Source: Burkholderia gladioli (GTDB taxonomy: Bacteria > Pseudomonadota > Gammaproteobacteria > Burkholderiales > Burkholderiaceae). From it: a stretch of DNA of 21,991 bases. Under the pieces are notes generated by a model that searched no databases, was not told the origin of the DNA, and was given only the letters and a program-made list of their open reading frames with translations. The position numbers and the translations under genes were made by a program. Numbering within the stretch: the first letter of the stretch is position 1; every line of letters begins with the position of its first letter. Shown in pieces: positions 17,381 through 21,991 of the stretch. The DNA is taken from the NCBI GenBank assembly GCA_009914575.1, contig WNEB01000005.1, positions 1 through 21,991 of the forward strand. Reading direction: 5' to 3'.

Positions 17381-17740
17381 TTTCGTAATCTCCAGAAACG
17401 CTGTTTGCTGCGGCTTTTCGGGGCTTTTTCCCGTTTTTGCCACGCCGAATTCAACTCTGCACACGAAATAGGTGCGGCCGCGCCGTTTTCAAGACCCCGA
17501 ATGCGATGCGGCTATTCAATTTTTTTCAATCGCCGCCGGCGCACTGCCGGGCAGCGATCGGGAGCCGGAACAATCCGACCCCGAAAAAACAACGATGGGC
17601 AAGCGAGGCAACGACGCGCGGGGCGACCCATGCCGGGCCAGCCGGCGGCATCTCCTTGCGGTTCGCGGACGGCGAACCGGCTTCATCGCGGCGCGGATCA
17701 GGACCCACGCGCCGCCTTCCCTTTGCTGACTTCGTTTTGC
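17381..17740. other. grpE-dnaK intergenic region (360 bp)
   Basis: Apart from the dnaK promoter and SD this gap holds two A/T homopolymer tracts (T7 at about 17520-17526 and A6 near 17583-17588). It also holds a hairpin, CGGTTCGC at 17659-17666 and GCGAACCG at 17672-17679 with a 5-nt loop. None forms a textbook intrinsic terminator for grpE. I see no convincing small gene. Confidence 0.6.
17466..17493 (-). promoter_or_regulatory. Sigma32-type heat-shock promoter of dnaK
   Basis: The minus strand reads CTTGAAA (17493-17487), a 13-bp spacer, then ACCTATTT (17473-17466). The -35 is a perfect match to the RpoH consensus. The -10 matches the CCCCATNT core at about 5-6 of 8 positions. It predicts a start near 17459 and a leader of about 80 nt. 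Confidence 0.7.
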
Positions 17741-18295
17741 TTACTTCGGCTGCGCGACCGTGACGAGCGCCGGACGCAGCACGCGGTCGGCAATCGTGTA
17801 GCCTTTCTGCAGCACGCTGACGACCGTGTTCGCTTCCTGCTCGGCCGGCACCATCGAGATCGCCTGGTGCTGATGCGGATCAAACTTCGCACCAACCGGG
17901 TTGATCACGTTCACGCGGCCCTTTTCGAGCGCGTTGTTGAGCTGGCGCAGCGTCAGCTCGACGCCTTCGCGGATCTTCGCGACGTCGTCCGACGTGTCGC
18001 CGACGGCCGCTTCGAGGCTGTCGATCACGGGCAGCAGGTGCTCGGCGAAGCTTTCGATGGCGAACTTGTGCGCCTTGGCGACGTCGTCCTGCGCGCGGCG
18101 GCGCGCGTTTTCGGTTTCGGCCTTCGCGCGCAGGAAGTTTTCCTGCAGCTCGGCGACCTTGGCTTGCACTTCGGCCAGCGCGGCGTCGGCTTCGGCGGCC
18201 TGAGGCACGTCGGCCTGGGCCGGCTGAGCAGCCTGTGCGTCGCGACCGGTTTCGTCGACCGGTTGAGCAGCCGGATTCTCTTGCGTGTTTTCCAT
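17741..18295 (-). CDS. grpE: Nucleotide exchange factor GrpE
   Basis: GrpE releases ADP from DnaK. The 184-residue product has an acidic, Ala/Gln-rich disordered N-terminus (1-35), then a long coiled coil (about 36-85, [31 protein letters not shown]). The beta domain follows with [31 protein letters not shown] and [18 protein letters not shown]. It is intact and has the usual length. ATG at 18295 is preceded by a sigma32-like promoter about 90 bp upstream. The order grpE-dnaK-dnaJ on one strand is conserved in betaproteobacteria. Confidence 0.97.
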   Translation of the reverse strand: MENTQENPAAQPVDETGRDAQAAQPAQADVPQAAEADAALAEVQAKVAELQENFLRAKAETENARRRAQDDVAKAHKFAIESFAEHLLPVIDSLEAAVGDTSDDVAKIREGVELTLRQLNNALEKGRVNVINPVGAKFDPHQHQAISMVPAEQEANTVVSVLQKGYTIADRVLRPALVTVAQPK

Positions 18296-18384
18296 GTCGC
18301 TGAAATCGATTGGGTGAATGAAAGCCAGGCCGGCGGCACGCTGCGGACAAGGCCAGCGGCCTGCCTGTCGGGCAACAGAAGCCC

Positions 18385-18412
18385 ACGTGGGGCCGAAAAC
18401 AACAATTTCAAG
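18385..18412 (-). promoter_or_regulatory. Sigma32-type heat-shock promoter of grpE
   Basis: The minus strand reads CTTGAAA (18412-18406), a 13-bp spacer, then CCCCACGT (18392-18385). The -35 is perfect and the -10 differs from CCCCATNT at one position. The predicted start is near 18378. No CIRCE inverted repeat (TTAGCACTC-N9-GAGTGCTAA) is seen here or before dnaK, so HrcA would not act directly on these promoters. Confidence 0.78.
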
Positions 18413-18485
18413 AGGGTCTTTCGGCGTTTTGCCCCGAAGCAGGCCAAAACGGGGCGCCTAGCGGGCCGGATCGGCTCGAAACCGC

Positions 18486-18503
18486 CGGTAACAACCGTTA
18501 CCG
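18486..18503. repeat. Inverted repeat CGGTAAC-N4-GTTACCG
   Basis: Perfect 7-bp arms (18486-18492 and 18497-18503) are separated by AACC. Its size resembles an operator for a dimeric regulator. It lies about 75 bp upstream of the grpE -35 and about 190 bp before the small plus-strand gene. The binding protein is unknown. Confidence 0.5.
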
Positions 18504-18554
18504 AGCCCCGACTGGATCGGCCTCGGGCGCTGCACTACACTGCGTTTCAGGCTG

Positions 18555-18582
18555 CCCGGATAAACCCGGATAAACCCGGATA
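18555..18582. repeat. 10-bp tandem repeat CCCGGATAAA (2.8 copies)
   Basis: The unit CCCGGATAAA is present twice exactly, followed by CCCGGATA. The period of about one helical turn would put each copy on the same DNA face. Function is unknown. Confidence 0.8.
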
Positions 18583-18694
18583 CGGCCCGAATCGTCGGAT
18601 CATTCCGAACGACACACGGCGCGTGCACCGCTCACCGGTCGCCGCCCACCGATCGCGGACACCCGTCCGCTCGCCGTCCCAAGGGGAGAGTGCC

Positions 18695-18907
18695 GTGAAA
18701 CTGACCTTTGCCATATCGATGGTCACGCTGGTACTCGTGGCCGGCACCACCATCTGCATGTCGGGCGCCGTTACCGATCGCACCACCGAATACGGCAGCG
18801 CGCGCGACATTCGAGCACATCTTCAGCGGCCATTCGAAAGTTTGTCGATGATCCGGCGGTCGCGCTTGGTCGGGCGACCGTGCATCTCGGCGGCCGGCTC
18901 GCGATAA
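18695..18907 (+). CDS. Small hypothetical protein with N-terminal signal or membrane segment
   Basis: GTG at 18695 is preceded by a strong SD, AAGGGGAG (about 18681-18688). The 70-residue product starts with Lys followed by a hydrophobic run (TFAISMVTLVLVAGTTICM, about residues 4-22). It then has SGAVTDRTTEYGSARDIR, which looks like a mature or periplasmic start; no lipobox is visible. The 3' 85 nt overlap the end of hslR on the other strand and encode Arg-rich sequence unlike the first 40 residues. The original C-terminus may therefore have been lost or frameshifted near 18810. I do not recognise the family. Confidence rests on the SD and the signal-like start. Confidence 0.5.
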   Translation: MKLTFAISMVTLVLVAGTTICMSGAVTDRTTEYGSARDIRAHLQRPFESLSMIRRSRLVGRPCISAAGSR

Positions 18908-19230
18908 TGCCGCCGGCGGTCGAGTTCGGCAAGCCGTTTCGCCCGCCCCTCGCCGGTTTCCGAATACAAGGTTTGCGCGATGCTCGCCGGGCCGCGCAGG
19001 TCGCAGATCCCGAGCACCTCCACCTGCCACACCACCGTCTCGATCGTGATTTCCACGCGATCGCCCACCCGCACGTCCTTCGACGGCTTGACGGCCGCGC
19101 CGCCGATCCGCACCCGGCCCTTCTCGACGGCATCCGAGGCGAGCGAGCGCGTCTTGAAGAAACGCGCCGCCCAGAGCCATTTGTCGATCCGCAGCTTGGC
19201 GCCCGGTTCGGTCGATATCCGGTAGTTCAT
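18823..19230 (-). CDS. hslR: Heat-shock protein 15, ribosome-associated S4-domain protein
   Basis: Hsp15 binds 50S subunits carrying stalled nascent peptidyl-tRNA and helps recycle them. The 135-residue product has an S4 RNA-binding domain at about residues 12-70 (LRIDKWLWAARFFKTRSLA, VEKGRVRIGG, KPSKDVRVGDRVEI). A basic C-terminal tail follows (RPTKRDRRIIDKLSNGR). Length matches E. coli HslR (133). It lies 49 bp downstream of hemH on the same strand. It is intact. Confidence 0.92.
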   Translation of the reverse strand: MNYRISTEPGAKLRIDKWLWAARFFKTRSLASDAVEKGRVRIGGAAVKPSKDVRVGDRVEITIETVVWQVEVLGICDLRGPASIAQTLYSETGEGRAKRLAELDRRRHYREPAAEMHGRPTKRDRRIIDKLSNGR

Positions 19231-19279
19231 CGGTCTGATTCCGCTTCGTCAGCGTGGATGAGGTTCGGGCCGCCCTGCT

Positions 19280-20347
19280 TCAGGCGGCCGTCTCGACCGG
19301 TGCCGCTACGCGCGCCGGCCAGCCCTGCAGGTTTTCCGCGACGACCTGGCCCAGCGCGTCAATCCAGGCCGGCGACGCGTTCAGGCACGGGATGCGGTGA
19401 AACGCGCCGCCGCCGGCCTGCAGGAATTCGTCGCGCACTTCCATGCCGATTTCCTCGATGGTTTCGAGGCAATCGGACGTGAAGCCGGGGCAGAACACGT
19501 CGGCGCGCTTGACGCCGGCCGCGCCGAGTTCGCGCAAAGTCGGCGCGGTGTAGGGCTGAAGCCATTCGGCCTTGCCGAAGCGCGACTGGAACGTGATGCG
19601 GCATTCGAGCGGGCCGAGGCCGAGCGCGGCCATCAGCAGCGCGGTCGTTTGCTGGCACTGGTCGTGGTACGGATCGCCGAGATCGAGCGTGCGCTTGGGC
19701 ACGCCGTGGAAACTGAGCACCAGCTTGTCGCCGGCCGCGAAATCGGGGCTGCCGTGCTCGGCCCAGTAATGCCGCACCTGCTCGGCCAGCGCGCGAATAT
19801 AGGCGGGATGGTCGGCGTAGTGGCGCACCGTGCGCACTTCGAGCTGATTGCGCATGCGCCCCAGCGCGGCGAACGCCGCGTCGAACGCGGTGGCCGTGGT
19901 GGACGACGAATACTGCGGATACAGCGGCATGAGCAGGACGCGTTCCGCGCCCGCGTGCTTCAACTGGCCGAGCACCGTGCCGATGTCGGGCGTGCCGTAG
20001 CGCATCGCGTAATCGACCATCACCTGATAGCCGTTGGCGGCGAACAACGGCCGCAGGCCCTCGACCTGCCGCTCGGTATGCACGCGCAACGGCGAGCCTT
20101 CCGGCGTCCAGACCGCCGCGTACTTCTTCGCCGAGGCGCGCGAGCGGAACGGCAGGATCAGCCCGCGCAGGATCGGCTGCCAGGCGAGCGCGGGGATTTC
20201 CACCACGCGGGGATCGGACAGGAATTGCGCCAGATAGCGCCGCACGGCGCCCGGCGTGGGCGCGTCGGGCGTGCCGAGATTGACGAGCAGGACAGCGACG
20301 CGATGCGCCGGCGCATGTTGCGACGGCGGTTCGAGATCAAAACGCAT
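19280..20347 (-). CDS. hemH: Ferrochelatase HemH
   Basis: HemH inserts Fe2+ into protoporphyrin IX, the last step of haem synthesis. The 355-residue product has [12 protein letters not shown] at the N-terminus, [11 protein letters not shown], and [16 protein letters not shown] in the form [26 protein letters not shown] carries the catalytic His, and [15 protein letters not shown] is the family signature. ATG at 20347 is chosen as the first start after the -10 box and gives a normal-length protein; the longer frame above it enters hrcA. It is intact and sits between dead hrcA and hslR. Confidence 0.97.
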   Translation of the reverse strand: MRFDLEPPSQHAPAHRVAVLLVNLGTPDAPTPGAVRRYLAQFLSDPRVVEIPALAWQPILRGLILPFRSRASAKKYAAVWTPEGSPLRVHTERQVEGLRPLFAANGYQVMVDYAMRYGTPDIGTVLGQLKHAGAERVLLMPLYPQYSSSTTATAFDAAFAALGRMRNQLEVRTVRHYADHPAYIRALAEQVRHYWAEHGSPDFAAGDKLVLSFHGVPKRTLDLGDPYHDQCQQTTALLMAALGLGPLECRITFQSRFGKAEWLQPYTAPTLRELGAAGVKRADVFCPGFTSDCLETIEEIGMEVRDEFLQAGGGAFHRIPCLNASPAWIDALGQVVAENLQGWPARVAAPVETAA

Positions 20348-20386
20348 GAACGGGGATGTGCATGGGCACCGGATCGAACGAGCCTC

Positions 20387-20392
20387 ATTATA
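20387..20392 (-). promoter_or_regulatory. -10 box TATAAT for hemH-hslR
   Basis: The minus strand reads GCTATAATG with a perfect TATAAT about 40 bases before the hemH ATG. The -35 position is GC-rich and unrecognisable. It gives hemH a promoter independent of the decayed hrcA. Confidence 0.6.
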
Positions 20393-20463
20393 GCGACGGC
20401 CCGCCACCCGGCGGCGGCGCGCGGCGAAAGGCCGACGCGCCAATCGGGGCAATAGCGAACGGC

Positions 20464-21478
20464 TTACTGGTTGCCGCTCAGCGTCAGCGACAGCAGCCGC
20501 GCCGTGATGTCGACGATCGGAATCACGCGGTTGTAGGCCATCCGCGTCGGCCCGATCACGCCGAGCGTGCCGACGCTCTTGCCGTTCACCTCGTACGGCG
20601 CGGTGACGACGCTCATTTCGTCGATCGGCACCAGCGTCGATTCGCCGCCGATGAAGATCTGCACGCCCTGCGCGTAGCTCGACACGTCGAGCAGCTGGAG
20701 CAGGCTGGTTTTCTGGTCGAACACGTCGAACAGCTTGCGCAGCCGCGCCATGTCGGAGGACAGATCGGCGACCTCGAGCAGGTTGCGCTCGCCCGAGATC
20801 AGCAGCGTGTCCTCGTCGTCGGGCGTTTCCGTGCTGGCCGTGACGGCCGCGTGCATCAGCGCGGTCATGTCGTCGCGCAGCGCGTCGATTTCCTCGCGCA
20901 GGCGGCGGCGCACCTCGTCGAACGACAGCCCCGCGAAATTGGCGTTGATATAGTTCGACGCCTCGGTCAGCTGCGACGGCGAGTAGTCGCGCTGGGTGGC
21001 CATCATGCGGTTCTGCACGTCGCCCTCGGGCGTGACGGATCCGCTTGTCGGACAGCCGCATGAACTCGATCTGCTTGAACATGTGGCTGCGGCGCGGCGT
21101 GAGCACCACGCCGGCAAACTGCGACAGGTTCGACAGCACGCTGGCGGCGGTCGCCACCACCTTCTGCTGCGGCTAGCCGGCCTGCAGCGTGGTTTGCACG
21201 AACCGCGTGAGCGCGTCGTCGCCGATCGGCGATTCGACCGACAGCAGCGTGTCGACGAACAGCCGGTAGCCGCGCGGCGTGGGCACGCGCCCGACCGAGG
21301 TGTGCGGGCTCGAGACGAGGCCGAGCTCCTCCAGATCGGACATCACGTTGCGGATGGTGGCCGGGCTCAGCTCGAGACCGGAATACCGGGACAACGTGCG
21401 CGAGCCGACCGGCTGACCGTCGGCGATATACTGTTCGATCAGGGTTTTCAGGAGGGTGCGTGCGCGGGGATCTAACAT
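20464..21478 (-). pseudogene. hrcA: Heat-inducible transcription repressor HrcA, inactivated
   Basis: HrcA represses groESL and other genes through the CIRCE operator. From ATG at 21478 the winged-helix N-terminus is intact ([55 protein letters not shown]). Codon 102 is TAG (21175-21173), where relatives have a Glu codon (QAG-E-PQQK). The same frame then continues [20 protein letters not shown] to SDKRI. At about 21038 it shifts, because the ILLIIVTPEGD segment has lost about 11 bases. The remaining frame reads [20 protein letters not shown] through [17 protein letters not shown] and [18 protein letters not shown] to the stop at 20464. At most a DNA-binding fragment without its dimerisation domain could be made. 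Confidence 0.93.
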
Positions 21479-21480
21479 GG

Positions 21481-21509
21481 TCGAAAATTCTGCCTCTCTT
21501 GAATTTCGA
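21481..21509. repeat. Inverted repeat just upstream of hrcA start
   Basis: TCGAAAATTC (21481-21490) and GAATTTCGA (21501-21509) are complementary except for one extra A, with a 10-nt loop. It begins two bases before the hrcA ATG and would fold in its mRNA leader. It is not a CIRCE element. Confidence 0.5.
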
Positions 21510-21592
21510 GTGGGTGGATTTTTCCGGGTCAAGGGCGGACGAAGCCCGGCGCAGCGAACCCTTGATGCAGAGAAATCTACGAGCACGCTTGA

Positions 21593-21637
21593 GGGCTCGG
21601 GCCAGGCAAAGCCTTGCGCCGCCTGGCCCCCGAGCCC
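21593..21637. repeat. Long GC hairpin in the hrcA-IS5 gap
   Basis: GGGCTCGGG-CCAGGC (21593-21607) pairs with GCCTGG-CCCCCGAGCCC (21621-21637), with two extra C and a 13-nt loop. A second stem, CCCCGCC at 21656-21662 with GGCGGGG at 21667-21673, follows. The surrounding 21479-21723 region (245 bp) holds no recognisable gene; it may be intergenic repeat-type DNA near the breakpoint. Confidence 0.6.
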
Positions 21638-21723
21638 GTCCGGCGGCGAGGACTTCCCCGCCTTGGGGCGGGGCTAGGGGAGGGGAGATACCGTTTTGCG
21701 ACGTAGGTTTTCGTACCCCGGCG

Positions 21724-21991
21724 GGCGTTGTTGCATAAATCGAGTTTGAGGATGCAATAGCATCGACGGGCATAATTTCAGGCGATACGAACGGATTGCG
21801 GACGAGCGAGGTCCGCCATACGGTTGATGACGCGGACGCGAACGGAGACCTCGGTCGCCTGCGAGTCGATGTGACGCGCCCAGAGACAGTTGCCGGTGAG
21901 GGTCTTGAACCGATACATCGCATTCTCGGCAAGCGATCGCCGGTGGTAGCCACTGTCTTGCTTCCATTCTCGACGACCGTCACGGGCAATT
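21724..21991 (-). mobile_element. IS5-family insertion sequence, partial (runs off right edge)
   Basis: The left end is inferred from the GGCGTTGTTGCATAAATC sequence at 21724-21741, which resembles the termini of many Burkholderia IS5-family elements. The transposase reads inward from the right edge and stops 54 bases from this end. The other terminus is outside the window, so target duplication cannot be checked. It separates hrcA from the gene that usually lies upstream of it. Confidence 0.8.
21778..21991 (-). CDS. IS5-family transposase, C-terminal end only (partial at window edge)
   Basis: The last 70 codons are visible. They contain the DDE-type C-terminal signature Y-x2-R-x3-E-x6-K as YHRRSLAENAMYRFK, with the catalytic Glu. 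They continue LTGNCLWARHIDSQATEV and ARPQSVRIA to a TGA at 21780-21778. The frame is open to the window edge, so this end looks intact. The start and the first two catalytic Asp lie outside. Confidence 0.88.
   Translation of the reverse strand, partial: IARDGRREWKQDSGYHRRSLAENAMYRFKTLTGNCLWARHIDSQATEVSVRVRVINRMADLARPQSVRIA

Larger units (their letters stand above)
18296..18694. other. Intergenic region between grpE and the small plus-strand gene (399 bp)
   Basis: It contains the grpE heat-shock promoter, a 7-bp inverted repeat at 18486-18503 and a 10-bp tandem repeat at 18555-18582. The rest (about 18600-18680) shows no convincing coding sequence or RNA gene. Confidence 0.6.

Noticed and set aside
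17659..17679. Intrinsic terminator for grpE
   Set aside because: The stem is good but there is no T-run on either side, so it is recorded only as a hairpin in the intergenic entry.
17381..18694. CIRCE operator near grpE or dnaK
   Set aside because: No TTAGCACTC-N9-GAGTGCTAA-like pair is present; the inverted repeat at 18486-18503 has a different sequence and size.
15494..18907. 1137-residue open frame on the plus strand opposite dnaK and grpE
   Set aside because: It is a GC-driven shadow of dnaK/grpE with His/Arg/Asp-biased low-quality sequence. Only its extreme 3' part (from the GTG at 18695) is a candidate gene.
1..21991. Composite transposon carrying the whole block
   Set aside because: The two flanking elements belong to different families (IS3 and IS5), and the block is core chromosomal synteny, not cargo.

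Overview
The window is high-GC DNA with the gene content and order of the main chromosome of a Burkholderia-type betaproteobacterium: mutL-miaA / purM / hda-HAD-pcnB-folK-dgk-panB on one side, and hrcA-hemH-hslR-grpE-dnaK-dnaJ-pabBC on the other. Protein sequences, SD motifs and sigma32-like promoters all fit that assignment. Species cannot be fixed from sequence alone. The unusual property is erosion: a conserved housekeeping block lies between two unrelated insertion sequences and is scattered with broken genes. That is the pattern expected of a lineage in reductive evolution (a host-restricted symbiont or pathogen).

Layout. 1-525: end of an IS3-family element (orfA complete, orfB running off the edge, terminal repeat visible). 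659-1514: class-II glutamine amidotransferase pseudogene. 1625-2443: MscS-type channel pseudogene. 2472-3158 (-): intact DedA-family membrane protein. 3335-6399 (+): mutL and miaA, translationally coupled. 6444-6471: bidirectional terminator. 6502-7557 (-): purM. 7558-7778: a symmetric divergent promoter and what looks like the scar of a deleted permease gene. 7779-12011 (+): hda, a HAD-IB phosphatase, pcnB, folK and a deoxynucleoside kinase with an apparent internal deletion. 12058-12387: 5' stub of panB, cut off and abutting the 3' end of a pabBC fusion pseudogene (12416-14055, -). 14075-18295 (-): dnaJ, dnaK, grpE, all intact, with sigma32-like promoters before dnaK and grpE. 18695-18907 (+): small exported or membrane hypothetical. 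18823-20347 (-): hslR and hemH, intact. 20464-21478 (-): hrcA pseudogene. 21724-21991: end of an IS5-family element, sitting where related genomes usually carry divergent nadK.

How the pieces fit. Genes for core information processing and protein folding are intact (MutL, MiaA, Hda, PcnB, DnaK/DnaJ/GrpE, Hsp15), as are PurM, HemH and FolK. The genes lost are regulatory, osmotic or biosynthetic: HrcA (heat-shock repressor), MscS, a permease, PanB (pantothenate) and PabBC (p-aminobenzoate for folate). FolK is intact while PabBC is dead, so folate synthesis would need imported pABA or a second copy. HrcA loss beside intact sigma32-type promoters predicts relief of CIRCE repression, probably of groESL elsewhere. 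I found no clearly new multi-gene system; the most notable things are this pattern of selective decay, a perfectly symmetric divergent promoter, and a few unexplained repeats around grpE. Assembly indels could mimic single frameshifts, but the nonsense codons and multi-base deletions are harder to explain that way.
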